Below, one piece after another: positions 43,866 to 55,185 of a stretch of 64,000 bases of DNA; within the stretch, counting starts at the first letter, position 1, and the number at the start of each line of letters is the position of its first letter. The DNA is from Bicyclus anynana. Its lineage: Eukaryota; Arthropoda; Insecta; Lepidoptera; Nymphalidae. A program made the translations under genes and the position numbers. Below the pieces are notes generated by a model. The model was not told the DNA's origin. It ran no database searches and was given only the letters and a program-made list of their open reading frames with translations. The DNA is taken from positions 6,793,561 through 6,857,560 of the forward strand of contig NC_069093.1 of NCBI RefSeq assembly GCF_947172395.1, read 5' to 3'.

Positions 43866-44611
43866 TTAGCGGACATCTACTGTAACTGAAAACCACTTTC
43901 CTCCCAAATTTTATCTTAGTACGTAAACTAGTGATTTTTGAGAATAACCTTTCGCATTTATATAGCCTTTTTTCACGTAAAACAAGAAAAACACTATTAG
44001 AGTTTTTGTTTGATCCTTGTCATTAACAGCCTGCACATGTTTTGCAGGTCATCTCCTCCCGGTCAAAAATCCAGGTGGGGGTACGGGCCTCGAGGCTATG
44101 CCTCCTTGCCCGGGTAAGGCGCAGGGGATCTTGTTCCTCCGGTCATGTTCTCCCAGCCATCCAGTCCACATGTTTTAATTAGTGATGTCTTTTTTTAAAA
44201 CTACAAATTGTAATTTAAGTCCGGGACCTTAAGTATGGTCGTAAAGTGTCAAGTTCCGAGACTTGCGATTTTACGCGGCCCAATTCCCTCGACGATGCTG
44301 TAAAAGCCATTAAGACCAGCGGTTGGTAAAATTGCATTTAATAATAAAAATTAACGATAACTTCGTTCTCACTCATTCGTTCGTTTGAAGGAAATGTGGG
44401 GTGAACTATGAAATAATTGCAATTTATAACATTGTTTTTGTCATTTTTCACAAAGTGAGTAAATGTTAAGGCTTTTACATAAGTACCTACTTTGTTAATA
44501 CCTATAATGTTTGTGTGTATTGATAATCATAACAACAATATTTTAGTTTTAGAAAAACTTATATGATTTAGAAAAGTCAATGTTTCAAATTTTTTAACAT
44601 TAAAATAACGA
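43866..44611. other. Intergenic with GC-richer block
   Basis: 44035-44165 (CTCCTCCCGGTC, GGGGGTACGGGCCTCGAGG) stands out in composition. I cannot assign it; possibly a LINE UTR. A scrap at 44230 matches 35690. Confidence 0.35.
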
Positions 44612-44915
44612 GGCCGTGATAGCCTAGTGGATATGACCTCTGCCTCCGATTCCGGAGGGTGTGGGTTGCAATCCGGTCCGTGGCATGCACCTCCAACTTT
44701 TCAGTTGTGTGCATTTTAGGAAATTAAATATCACGTGTCTCAAACGGTGAAGGAGAACATCGTGAGGAAACCTGCGTACCTGAGAATTTTCTTCATTCTC
44801 TGTGTATGTGAAGTCTACAAATCCGCATTGGGCCAGCGTGGTGGACTATTGGCCTAACCCCTCTCATTCTGAGAATAGACTCGAGCTCAGCAGTGAGCAG
44901 AATATGGGTTGATAA
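44612..44915 (+). mobile_element. tRNA-derived SINE, family 2, reference copy
   Basis: GGCCGTGATAGCCTAGTGGA (box A), GGGTTGCAATCCGG (box B, one base changed), GGCATGCACCTCCAACTTTT, GTGTCTCAAACGGTGAAGG, a GAATTTTCTTCATTCTC palindrome, GGCCAGCGTGGTGGACTATT, and tail CTCGAGCTCAGCAGTGAGC. Confidence 0.9.
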
Positions 44916-44979
44916 CGAACGATATCATGATTATTTAAAGAGTATGTAGCATTATACTGAGTTGGGGCCCTTTATTGGG

Positions 44980-45125
44980 TTATGCCACACATCGCAGGAT
45001 ATTGTCCTGTCATATTATTTAATATGACAATATTATATGATAATATTATGATATTATGTGCAAATTGTGTTGTGTGGCATAATGCTGTAATAAAGATTTT
45101 TTCTTTCTTTCTTTCTTTCATTATT
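44980..45125 (+). mobile_element. LINE 3' end with (TTTC)n tail
   Basis: TATGCCACACATCGCAGGAT, GTGTGGCATAATGCTGTAAT and a CTTTCTTTC tail. Contains a perfect palindrome, TGTCATATTA-TT-TAATATGACA, at 45008-45029. Confidence 0.65.
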
Positions 45126-45354
45126 TTTAAGCCCACATACTTCTTCCAAAAAGAGTGATTTAGAACAAAATTAGCCACATGGTTTCATTGCCGGGTTAGC
45201 CGACTTAGCATGATAAGGATTGATTCTGACGATATCCATTAGGATGTTAATTAAAATGTCCGGGACCGACGGTTTAACGTGCTCTTCGAGGCGGACGGGT
45301 GTAACACTACCAATTTTGAAGAAAACCATTGTAAACAAAGAAAGTTATTTAATA
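45126..45354. repeat. Spacer with dispersed scrap
   Basis: CCGACGGTTTAACGTGCTCT near 45267 recurs near 37172. Confidence 0.45.
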
Positions 45355-45907
45355 CTAGCGGACACCAGCGACTTCGTCCGCGAATCAATGTAAACTTTCA
45401 AGCCCTATTTCACCACTTTTGAATTTTAATAATTTTTGAATCACTTTACATTTCGTATTTTTTTTCATAATTTATGATCAAAATTTTAAAACTGTAACTC
45501 TAAAAATGAAGGACTTTTCATACAAACATTCAACCCCTTCTCTTTTTATTTTTGCAATAAAAAGTATCTTATAACCTTTTCTGTCATTTGAATTCATTCA
45601 GTAGTTTCAGCGTGATGCCTGAATAACAATAAAACACGCTATTGAAGCTAAAAAAAATATTTTTAGCTTTTTACATATATATATATATACATTTTTACAT
45701 ATATTTTACATATATATATATATATACAAAAATTTTCAAAATATGTTCAATGTACAGAATGTACAAAATGTACAGAATTCGTATTATAAGTATAGATTCT
45801 AGATGGCGCTGGCGTCTTTTATTCCACGGTAACGTTTGGTGTTACAAATGCAAATTGCTTATAATTGTATAGAATTCAACCAGTTTTATTATTGTATAGA
45901 GTATAGA
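45355..45907 (-). mobile_element. Helitron-like element, family D, with TA microsatellite
   Basis: Minus copy: CTAGCGGACACCAGCGACTT at the left is the 3' end; it finishes at GTATAGA before a host T. (TA)n at 45675-45730 lies inside. Confidence 0.7.
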
Positions 45908-46569
45908 TATATATAAGTATTTAAAAATTAAAACTAACCTCTCGCAAAAGTCACGGATAAAATATAGTTTCGCTTACGTGTGTATTTGCAAAGTATTTTA
46001 TTCGAACTACTAACTTGCAAGCAATTTGGCCGCCTTCATGTACTATAAATTATTGCAGATATGCATATATTCCGAACTAGAACTAATCTAGTTCAATACA
46101 AGTTTGTAACTTTGAGACAAATCGATACGTTGCAGTGTTCCAAATACGTATATTATTGCAATATATACTCTGTGCTTCTGAATAAACTACGTACGTATTC
46201 TCACGTATATACAACAATATAAAATTGAAAATCTGAAAAACCCGCGATGGTCAGGAAATTAACTAGAATAAAAATCGGTTGTCTGTAAAGTCAATTTACT
46301 GACGATAGTTGAACGTGACAACGTCAGAAAATACTGATGGAATAATTGCATTTTTCAAAAGAAAGAGCGAGATATACTTTATTTCTTGTAAAAAAAGTTG
46401 GCAACCCTAGAGCGAGGTAACGACGCACGACGTCATCTAATTTCGAGTTCGCATCTGGCTTCATCGAATTATAAGACGTTGTCACGTCAAAAACTGGTAT
46501 GCCAGGAATTCTTTCTATACTTCCTTTCGTTACTAATACGTTAGCGTATTTATGAAAATGAATGTTGTA
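45908..46569. other. Intergenic
   Basis: A small inverted repeat GAACTAGA/TCTAGTTC lies near 46075. The minus frame at 46324-46659 mixes unique and Helitron sequence and is not credited. Confidence 0.35.
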
Positions 46570-46994
46570 CAAGCGGACGCCTGCGACTTCGTCCGCCCTT
46601 ATCCCACCCCTTACATTAGTATCGATGTAAAAATGGAGAAATTTCTCCCGTTTTTCCAACGTTTGCCTTTACTGCTCTGCTCCTATCGATCGTAGCGTGA
46701 TGAAAAGTATACGATAACCTGCTCAGGAGTATGAAAAAGAATTGTACCAAGTTTTGTTAAAATCCGTCGAGTAGTTTTTGTTTCTATTACGAACATACGA
46801 CATACGACATACGACAGACAGACAAAAATTTACTGATTGCATTTTTGCCATCAGTATCGATCACTAATCACCCCCTGATAGTTATTTTGGAAATATATTT
46901 CATGTAGAGAATTGACCTCCCTACGGATATATAGTTGTAAAATGGAAAATAATGTACATAATTGACCTCCTTACACATTTATTATAAGTATAGA
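46570..46994 (-). mobile_element. Helitron-like element, family C
   Basis: AAGCGGACGCCTGCGACTTC at the left (CTAG decayed to CAAG). The complement of the family body follows, then ATAAGTATAGA at the right. The 5' part is partly duplicated (GAATTGACCTCC at 46910 and ATAATTGACCTCC at 46959). ACATACGA is repeated three times near 46795. Confidence 0.8.
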
Positions 46995-47424
46995 TGGAAA
47001 ATAACAAAATTATTGCAGCAACGTAAAACCAGGTAAAACATAGATCCGACGAAATTATCGCAACGTATCTAACTGTAAGTTTCACTCCTACACTGGAGTA
47101 TAGGCACACTCAGAAGTTGAGTCGGCAACATTCAATTGCAATTTGCAAGTTTTACCTATACGCGTAGGTATATTACGTGTTTATACCTCCCTATTAAATT
47201 TAATATTATGCGAATGTTTGTATGGAAGTTGTTGTTGCTATTTCATGCAAAAAGTAGGTACTCAATTGAATTGAAGATTTGAAAGAACTGTCTTCGTTTC
47301 GGAGGGCGTAGTTTCACAGTAACCACAGTAAAACTAACTGTGGTTTTTGTTGCATTATGGTTAGGCTTAATTTAAATATGTTTTTTGTAGAATAATAAAT
47401 AAATAAAAAAAAAATCACGTACCA
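46995..47424. other. Intergenic
   Basis: A 9 bp inverted repeat AACCACAGT/ACTGTGGTT lies near 47320. Nothing coding recognised. Confidence 0.35.
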
Positions 47425-47475
47425 TCAGGTGTGATTGTAGTTAAGAGCTAACTTGTAAAGAATAAATTAAAAAAA
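47425..47475 (+). mobile_element. SINE family 1, 3' end, plus strand
   Basis: ACCATCAGGTGTGATTGTAG, AGCTAACTTGTAAAGAATAA, A-run. Confidence 0.7.
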
Positions 47476-47789
47476 ATGTAATCCATGCGAAGCTCAACAT
47501 AAAGTACACTTATTCCCATGTATCATAAAAACAGCCAATGCAGCTTTATTTGCGTGACAGCTACAACACGCGTATACATCAACTCTCCACGGAACTTGCA
47601 AAGCTCTGTCACTTAATAAAAGATCTCCCCAGAGGAGCGAAGCAAACGACTTCATAAGATGAGGCGGTATTATCGTCTGGGGGTAAAAACGGGCATAAAA
47701 CGTGGGTGCGTCGTATTACATAAATTGTCGGCGCCTACCGCCCGCCGAGTTGTGGCTGTGGACTCTTACTATATTTCTAGTTTCAGTTC
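47476..47789. other. Intergenic, locally GC-rich
   Basis: GGCGCCTACCGCCCGCCGAG near 47731 is unlike its setting. A 67-codon frame crosses it; not recognised. Confidence 0.3.
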
Positions 47790-48390
47790 TTAAGGCTAGC
47801 TCACACAACACGAGTTATTACATACTCATTAGTTGCTTGATAGGTAAGTCTCTAAGGTCTTATTATTTAAGAAACTCTCTCTCTCTCTCACTTCTTTGCT
47901 TTTGAGCATTTATTTTACTGATGTAGGTTAGATCTTTTATCATAATTTAAATAACCACTGGCAAGAATTGTGTGAAAAGTTATCGCTTATAAATTCTTGT
48001 TACTCGCATAGGAAAAAGTTGTATTGTGTGAGTTGCCTTTAGATTAATTTTAAGATTTCATATTATACCAGCTGAGAACACCGCTTTATTATCCATGGTA
48101 TGATAATAACATTATTTTATCCATAGTATTTTATTTGACAGAGAGAGTTAGAGTCGAATTTAAAATTCACACTACAGAGTTATAACAACATCGTTACAGA
48201 ATGGTGCCACTATAATGTTAACGTTTTAGAAGAGTTGACTCTAACTCTTATTGCTTTCGAGCATCACTTTACGAATTTTTATGACAATGTAAATAGCTGC
48301 GGACGAGAATTGTATGAAAGGCTATCTCATACGAGTACTTGCTACTCGCAAAGCAGAAACTCGGCTAGTGTAACTTAGCCCTTAGACGCA
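47790..48390. mobile_element. Nested MITEs with GGCTAGCTCACAC-type ends
   Basis: Left end TTAAGGCTAGCTCACACAAC at 47790. A matching inverted end GTGTGAGTTGCCTTTAGA lies at 48026-48043, and a second, AGTGTAACTTAGCCCTTAGA, at 48367-48386. The two inner segments are related (AAGAATTGTGTGAAAAG at 47964, GAGAATTGTATGAAAGG at 48305), so two copies lie side by side or nested. Non-coding. Confidence 0.6.
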
Positions 48391-49058
48391 TTTCAGATTT
48401 CGCATACTAATGGAGGATACAGCAAATTGATGTTCAAATGAGATATCAATTTGTTATTTTTTATAGAACTATCTGTATCCTGCTATGAAAATAATATCAA
48501 AAACGAAATACTATGCGGTTGTTCTATTACTTTGCATGCTGGACACGTACATGCAATGCATTTTGGAATGCACCCAAGAGGCTAAAATATATCTCTAAAA
48601 TTAAATGAACCCCGTATTCATCAAAAGCGGATACATGTCCCAGTAACCCAATAGTGGCTCATATTTAGTAACCTGCTATTTCAACGCTATCTTCTGCAGA
48701 ATATTAGTTAACACTTCAACCACGACAGTAGTACTTTCCGGGATGAATTAATTTACCACTACATATTATAAAAACTCCTCCGGCTTGTATATAATATTGT
48801 GTTTTTTATGGTTTTGCGTAAATTGATAAACATAATAATATTCTTCTTTTACTGGTATATATCGACAAAGAAGTCTGTGATAGCTTATCTGGTAGTATTG
48901 AATTTTCTTTTTGAGACTTTTTGGGAGTATGTTGATAATAACATGTCTGGCATGTATGTTAATTTAATTCCAAAAATAAACCTACCTAAATAAATTAGTA
49001 TAGAAAAATAACGCGACTGAAGCCTTGCCTTATGTTAAGTCACGATTTATATACTCTA
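48391..49058. other. AT-rich intergenic
   Basis: Frame at 48799-48993 (+) is F/I/Y-rich and not credited. Confidence 0.4.
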
Positions 49059-49260
49059 CTAGCTGACGCCGCAGTTTCACCCGCGTGGTTCTCGTCCACC
49101 TAGGAATATGGAGATAATTTATGTATAGCCTTCCTCGATAAATGGGCTATCTAACACTGAAAGAATTTTTTAAATCGAACCAGAAGTTCCTGAGATTAGC
49201 GCGTTCAATCAAACAAACAAACAAGCTCTTCGGCTTTATAATATTAGTATAGAGTATAGA
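49059..49260 (-). mobile_element. Helitron-like element, family A
   Basis: CTAGCTGACGCCGC at the left, ATAATATTAGTATAGA at the right, where the last bases are duplicated (AGTATAGAGTATAGA). Confidence 0.88.
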
Positions 49261-49546
49261 TTTATATCACATAGACGTTTTTTTACATCAATAAGTGAAC
49301 TGCAGGCTTCCATCGAAAGTATTCGCAGTACACATACAGAAACAAAAACGTAAAAAAAATGGCTGAAAGTCAGTAATTGGCCGGACGCAAACGGCTGCAG
49401 GTTGAAAAATCGTGTAGAAAAATATCCATATACGTCCTTCTAGCTTATTATACTTGCACGTATTGGAATTTTTCTTTCTTTTATTGCTATTAAGCACCAT
49501 TGGTGTTTAACTCTTAGCAATTTTAAATCTCTTTATATATTAGCTA
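49261..49546. other. Intergenic
   Basis: A 70-codon minus frame (49288-49500) is not recognised. Confidence 0.35.
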
Positions 49547-50162
49547 TTAACCCGCCGTAAGTGAGGTAGGGTATACCCGGCATATTAGTAAAACACTAAA
49601 TATTTCCGAACTGAGCGATTCCTGGTACTCGTCTGGCTCAGTAGCTGGAGGGGATAGTGCAAAGAGTGATTTTAAGCTTTAATAAGTTAGTAAGTTTGAA
49701 TTGTGACAGTTGAGTCTGCAATTTAGTTAACTACAAGTGAACACCCAATATGAACTAAACAGTTTCGGAAAACCTACCTAAATAAATTAATATAGAAAAG
49801 TTAGAATGTTCATTATGTAAGAAAATTAATTGTTTAATTTTATGTGCACAGTTTATTTAATAATCCCAATTTTTTGGATAATAAGTCAAATTATTATAAT
49901 TCGTTAATTTGCGTTTTAAACTTTGAGAAATAAAAATACTTTTATAACTAGAACTTATTTTATCATTTATCCTCATTTTCCTGATGTTGATGAATATTAT
50001 TATTACAGTATATAAATAGATATTATTACAGTAATTACAAGTACAAGTATTATTCTACAATCATCCCATTTATCAAAGTCGACAAATCTACCTATATTTG
50101 GGTATGGCATACCCACCTAATAGTTAGTGTAAATATTGGTCACCTCATTCACGCCGGGTTAA
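49547..50162. mobile_element. piggyBac-type non-autonomous element
   Basis: TTAA on both sides (49547-49550, 50159-50162). Inside them CCCGCCGTAAGTGAGGT and the complement of CCCGGCGTGAATGAGGT form 17 bp ends with three mismatches. An internal inverted motif sits 1 base inside the left end (GGGTATACCC, 49569) but 27 bases inside the right end (GGGTATGGCATACCC, 50100-50114). Asymmetric spacing of an internal repeat is the layout of canonical piggyBac ends. The 608 bp interior has no transposase. Confidence 0.88.
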
Positions 50163-50519
50163 TCATGGAGTAGCAATAATATTCCCGTTAATTGCTGGCT
50201 TTGATAGGGACAAAGAAAATATGGCTCGGCGCATTATCTTTTATGTTTTTAATCTGGCCTTTGTATTACGTTCTTACGGAAGTCGACGCACGGCCGGAAC
50301 TAACACTCGCATTAACTCACTTGCCTTCAACCCACGTCAATTACGTTCATTTTATGTAATAGCTGGGCCTTAGTATTTATTAAAAATCCCAGATCCTGCA
50401 ATGTGGACCCTGTGATTTATGTACTGCCATAATTATTATTCTAAAAGGTCATCGTTATAAATTGTAACCCCATGTCCGTGAAAAAAAAATTTGTTAGATT
50501 TAATTTTTGGGATGTAAAC
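50163..50519. other. Intergenic
   Basis: Nothing recognised. Confidence 0.35.
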
Positions 50520-50678
50520 TGAAACTAACTTGGTCGTTAACTATGTGCCTCATATGAAAACTCAGAGTCACACAGCGGGCAATGGAACGAGCTATGTTAG
50601 AAGTATCTCTGCGTGATCGAATCAGAAATGAAGAGATCCGCAGCAGAACTAAAGTCACCGACATAGCTCAACGTTTCA
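50520..50678 (+). mobile_element. RTE family internal fragment
   Basis: ACTTGGTCGTTAACTATGTG through CACCGACATAGCTCAACG, matching 55460-55620 (opposite strand); it lacks the 3' tail. Confidence 0.85.
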
Positions 50679-50930
50679 TGTATGTAACATATCATGTATT
50701 AGTATTGTCCTGCAACCTTGTATAAGGACCTTTATGATGTCCTGATCTATCTATCTGTTGTTATTTATTTGTCGCATTTGGAATTACACGCGTGTGACAT
50801 GTAGGCGTATTAAACGGGATGACGAATCGTATTAAGCGTTAGGAAATGTATGAAAACATGTCTCAAGTTGTAGGGACTGGCGTAAAATGACGTATTATAC
50901 GAGAAATCGTTATACGCGTGATCGTTATAA
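50679..50930. other. Intergenic
   Basis: Nothing recognised. Confidence 0.35.
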
Positions 50931-50939
50931 GCGGGTTCT

Positions 50940-51045
50940 AATGTATATATCTAGTGCTATAGATTAGAGTTATGGGTCTATAGTATATATCTAGTTCTAC
51001 AGATTAGCATGGTGGGTCTTTTGTATATAATATCTAGTAGTAACT
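50940..51045. repeat. Two-copy tandem repeat, ~55 bp
   Basis: GTATATATCTAGTGCTATAG and GTATATATCTAGTTCTACAG, each followed by ATTAG..(T/G)GGGTCT; a third partial start follows. Confidence 0.65.
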
Positions 51046-51699
51046 AAACGCATGTTTTATAAACGAAAGGAAGTGAACTACAGTGAGCATCGTAATAGCA
51101 TATTTTACATTGGCAGGATAGATTGGTGTAGGAGACAACTTCAGAAGCAGTTTAAGGGCCTTGTTAATTTCCTTTCCCTAATCAACTTAGAAAAACGAAC
51201 CGCAGGAAATAGGTGGGCACAAATGAAGGTATTTTATCCGCAATTACATCTCTGTGGTCTCCCGCATTTCGCTGAACAACAAAGGGTTTTCTTGTCGTAG
51301 TAAAATCCGCAAGGTACCTATTTTATTTGAAACAGTCTCACTGCTCTTTGAATTAATCCCATTACTTCTATTTTACCGTCTTATCCTTATTATTCTAAAA
51401 TTGGTTTGCTTCGAGTAAAGTTACCAATTTTTTATCATTTCAAGTCGCTTCATTCATCCAACGAGCGGGGATTGAACCCATGACCTTTAAATTTTTTAGC
51501 AGACTCAGATTACATGAATTACAAAAATAAACCAATGTTGAACAAAGGTTATATACATCACAATATTTGTCAGGACAACTTAATTTGGTTTTTTTATTTG
51601 ATATCACATGATCAACATACTTACTGAGTTAAAATTTTATTTTTACCAACATTTCCAATCTTATTAAATTAATAAATCAAACTGTAACCAAAATATGAC
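51046..51699. other. Intergenic with an unassigned frame
   Basis: An 82-codon frame at 51052-51300 (+) has balanced composition but I do not recognise it. GGGGATTGAACCCATGACC near 51468 is a box B scrap. Confidence 0.3.
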
Positions 51700-51965
51700 C
51701 CTAGAATGGAAGAGATTGCACTTGAGTGGAGTCGCAGATTTGTGAACGTTGTATGTAGGGTTAAGGGATCTCTTGAAGTTAACTAACACTCCCCTTTTCC
51801 ACTCAAGTCACTCTTCACGCCTATCCCAAGTAACCTATAAAGAATTACACAACAATAAATGTGGACGGCTTAAACGCCACGAGCATACTGAAGCCGACCG
51901 TATGACGAGCGCCTTAATTCGCAAGTTGCACGAGCGTCGACACGAGCCAACATGACATCCAGCGA
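51700..51965. repeat. Dispersed repeat X, right part
   Basis: CTAGAATGGAAGAGATTGC, TAGGGTTAAGGGATCTC, TTAACTAACACTCCCC and a CATGACATCC end; see 13192 and 24085. Confidence 0.6.
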
Positions 51966-52079
51966 TGTCATGTCCGTCTCAGACTACTATTTTCTACAAA
52001 TTATTTTGTCTCAATGCTATAATATGTCTGCACTAATTTATTAGTTATTTCTGCATAAAAAACATTTACTTAGATGAGG
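51966..52079. other. AT-rich spacer
   Basis: Nothing recognised. Confidence 0.4.
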
Positions 52080-52375
52080 TTACTACACCATTAATGAGTT
52101 CCTTAATGATAAAGATGCTTGGAGGCCGTTGGATCAGCTTCCACCTTCACACAGGAAGCAAAATTATAAAAAATTGTAATGTCATCAATTGTAAACTATA
52201 ATATTGTATGCTTTTTTTTAAAAGAGCAACTGTTGAGTTTCTTGCTGGTTTCTTCTCAGCAGAACCTGCCTTCCGAACCGGTAGTAAAATCTTTACAAAT
52301 AGTCAACTGACGTATCAAAAGAGTTTGTAAACTGAGCCTACTTAAAATAAATGAATTTTGAATAATTTTATAAAG
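52080..52375 (+). mobile_element. LINE 3' end (Jockey-like)
   Basis: CTTGCTGGTTTCTTCTCAGC, AGAACCTGCCTTCCGAACCG, then GAGCCTACTTAAAATAAATG and a TTTTGAAT-type tail. I recognise this as a common lepidopteran LINE 3' UTR type from memory. Confidence 0.65.
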
Positions 52376-52590
52376 AGGTAAAGTTTGTGAAGTCGTATAT
52401 TAGACGTTTAGGTTGCAGTAACTACCTACTCTCTGGATCTACTGAACCGATTTTAAAAATTCTTTACTAATAGATACCTTACCTTACCTTATAGCTACCT
52501 TATTTGTGAGGGTCATAAGCTATATTTTATCATTGTATTCACACGGTATTGGAAAGTACGTGAGTGAAATCTCGGGGCGTCTGCTAGTAT
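52376..52590 (+). mobile_element. Helitron-like fragment, family A relative
   Basis: CTACTGAACCGATTTTAAAA and GGGGCGTCTGCTAG. Confidence 0.5.
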
Positions 52591-52885
52591 ATTGTAACTT
52601 TGCACACAGCCTTGAAACAGAGATCAAATCACAAGGAACACATAAATTCAGAGTTTCGACGGTCGCTAGGTCCCCAAAGATAGCAATAATTACGCCGTTC
52701 ATCTGACCTATACGGAATAGGATTATGTACACGAATAGGATATAGGCTCTTGGAAGAAAATTCAGATTACAATGTGGGAATACGAGAAACTGAAATAACG
52801 CTGACGATGGTTATAAATTTGACACTTCCTGATTTTTTATAGTCGTAATCAGTGATAATTGGACGCTTATTACTATTACAACGAA
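52591..52885. other. Intergenic
   Basis: Nothing recognised. Confidence 0.35.
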
Positions 52886-53000
52886 TGAGAATTAGAATTG
52901 TAATAAGAATGAGAGAGAGATTGAGAATGAGATTGAGTATGATAGTGAGAGTGGGGGCGAAGGTGAGGATTCGAATGAAAATGAGAAATTGAACCTTAGC
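52886..53000. repeat. GA-rich (GAGAATGAGATT-like) low complexity
   Basis: Irregular hexamer repeat; a minus-strand L/I/T-rich frame through it is a by-product. Confidence 0.7.
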
Positions 53001-53137
53001 AAACACACTGTAGATGTTAAGTGACTATGTCCAGTCTAGTACAACTAAACACCATCGAGAATGCAGTTTTCTTTAAAAATACATAAAAAATATTATTGTA
53101 CGTATTTTAAATTGGTTACTATGTTAGTTAAATTAAT

Positions 53138-53188
53138 GTTAGAGTGGGGTATCGTATAAAAGACATTCATACGATACCCCATTTTAAC
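53138..53188. repeat. Hairpin with 20 bp arms
   Basis: GTTAGAGTGGGGTATCGTAT pairs with the inverse arm at 53169-53188 with two mismatches across 11 bases. Confidence 0.85.
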
Positions 53189-53203
53189 ATTTATAACTTA
53201 TAG

Positions 53204-53403
53204 TCTATACTAATATTATAAATTTGAAGACTTTATTTGTTTGTTTGTTTGATTGAACGCGCTAATCTCAGGAACTACTGGTCCGATTTGAAAAATTTTT
53301 TCAGTGTTAGATAGCCCATTTATCGAGGAAGGCTATAGGCTATTATCCCCGAACTCCTACGGGAACGAGAACCACGCGAGTGAAACCGCGTGAAGTCAGC
53401 TAG
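53204..53403 (+). mobile_element. Helitron-like element, family A
   Basis: TCTATACTAATATTATAAAT to GTGAAGTCAGCTAG. Confidence 0.88.
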
Positions 53404-53748
53404 TGAAAGATATAAGCACTTGCTTAAACAGATTTTTAATTATTTTTATAGTGACATTGTTTTCGATTTATGGCTAATAATGTTCTGTACGGAACCCTCG
53501 ATATGCGAGTAATACTCGCACTTGTCCGGTTTTTTTACTATTGGAACAAATGCTGTAGCTCGGTAAATAATGGCAATTCACCGAGTAAATTGAGTGAACG
53601 CTTTCTACTGTGAATCAGCACAACAGTGTTACACTTACAGAATTAAATTGCGATTGTTAAGAAATAGCTTTTCTTCGGTTTATCCTACACGAGGAGGTAC
53701 ACAGGAGAGGAATATACCTTATTCTTCATCTATATATCTATCTATTTC
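53404..53748. other. Intergenic with repeat end
   Basis: ACGGAACCCTCGATATGCG and GCACTTGTCCGGTTTTTTT at 53490-53537, the end of a common small insect repeat; similar words at 39959 and 55045. Confidence 0.45.
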
Positions 53749-53768
53749 TCATCATCATCATTATCATT

Positions 53769-53820
<52 letters not shown>

Positions 53821-53822
53821 CA
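53749..53822. repeat. (CAT)n microsatellite
   Basis: About 24 near-perfect triplets; it reads His-His in one frame but belongs to no recognised gene. Confidence 0.95.
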
Positions 53823-54023
53823 TCTTTTAAGAGAGGGGCCTGGCACTGTTCTGGGGCGTTAAAATAGCCCAGTGATGTTGTAAAAACTAACTGCGCTCTG
53901 CGGTGTTACCCGCGAAAAATAAGTATGTAAATGTAATTTAGTTTTAACTACAGAATTAACAAAACAGGAGTAAGTTCTCATTTCAACTCGTACATTTTTT
54001 TTTATTCTGTATAATACATGTAA
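53823..54023. other. Spacer
   Basis: Nothing recognised apart from GGCCTGGCACTGTTCTGG, a repeat scrap. Confidence 0.35.
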
Positions 54024-54218
54024 TCTATACTTAATATATAAAGCTGAAAAGTTTGTTTGTTTGATTGAACACGCTAATCTCAGAAACTACTGGTCCGATT
54101 TTAAAAATTCTTTGACTGTTAGATAGCCCATTTATCGAGGAAGGCTATAGGATATGTATTATTCCCGTACTTCCATGGAAACGAGAACCACGCGGGTGAA
54201 ACCGCGCGGCGTCAGCTA
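54024..54218 (+). mobile_element. Helitron-like element, family A
   Basis: TCTATACTTAATATATAAAG to GCGGCGTCAGCTA; the final G has been lost. Confidence 0.85.
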
Positions 54219-54680
54219 TATAATAATTACTGTTAAATTTAAAATGCAATTTCAGCCCAATTGGTTTAAAGACGCAGCAAAGCAACATAAAAGAGTAACA
54301 AACATACACACACATTTAAAAACTTTCACAGTAACTTTCGCTTTTATAATATTAGTGTGACATTACGTAATTTTATTTCTTTTTCCAACACAATCGTGCA
54401 TGTCTTGTCCCATAGAAACTCTATAATTTTTCGGGATTGAAGCATTCTCAAAGTTATTTCAAATTAACAAACGCCCGAGACTCCGTCCGCGTCAAATTCT
54501 GTCTATCACAAATCCTACGGGAACTATGATTGTTTCGGGATGATCCTATATTATGTTAAACCAGAGTAAAATCTACTTCTATTCCAAATTTCAGCTAAAT
54601 CGATTCATTAGCCGCACCGTAAAGACACTTAAAAACAAACACACTTACACACAAACTTGCCTTTAACGGGTGATTACCTA
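54219..54680 (-). mobile_element. Helitron family B remnants
   Basis: 54465-54660 (minus): AACGCCCGAGACTCCGTCCG, CAAATCCTACGGGAACTATG and CCAAATTTCAGCTAAATCG. 54250-54355 (plus) holds a further piece ending TTTTATAATATTAGTG. Confidence 0.6.
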
Positions 54681-55185
54681 CACAATTTAGACTTTTCTTA
54701 CGTAAATTACTTTAATTACGAGTATAATACAGGCAGAAAATGTCTGTGAATACTTAATTAAAAAATATCGACCTGGTTCACCTTTGATAAGGAAGGAAGT
54801 TTATTTAAATTTTCTCATATTAAGTGGAAATTGTATGAATATTTAAATTAAGTATGAATATGGATTTCTTACTTTGTCTTTAGGAACTTAAAAAAAGGTT
54901 TCGGATGCTCTTTTGTACATTATGGTTTTGTATATTATGATTTACAACGTCTGTACTTTGTACAATGACCAAGATCCTTGGAAGCCTTCGTGTCTAATTT
55001 CATCTCCATACGTTAACATACTAATACTACTAATAAAATAACTGGCCAAGTGCGAGTTGAACTCGCTCACGAATTGTTCCCTACCATATTATAAATAAAC
55101 GGCATGGACAGCGGAGTAGTAAAGTAGAAATAAGGGCTTGTTTACCCTTTGAATACGTGACCCTAAAATGATGTCTTTGCAGAAC
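54681..55185. other. AT-rich intergenic
   Basis: AACTGGCCAAGTGCGAGTTG near 55040 is a small-repeat end. Nothing coding. Confidence 0.4.
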
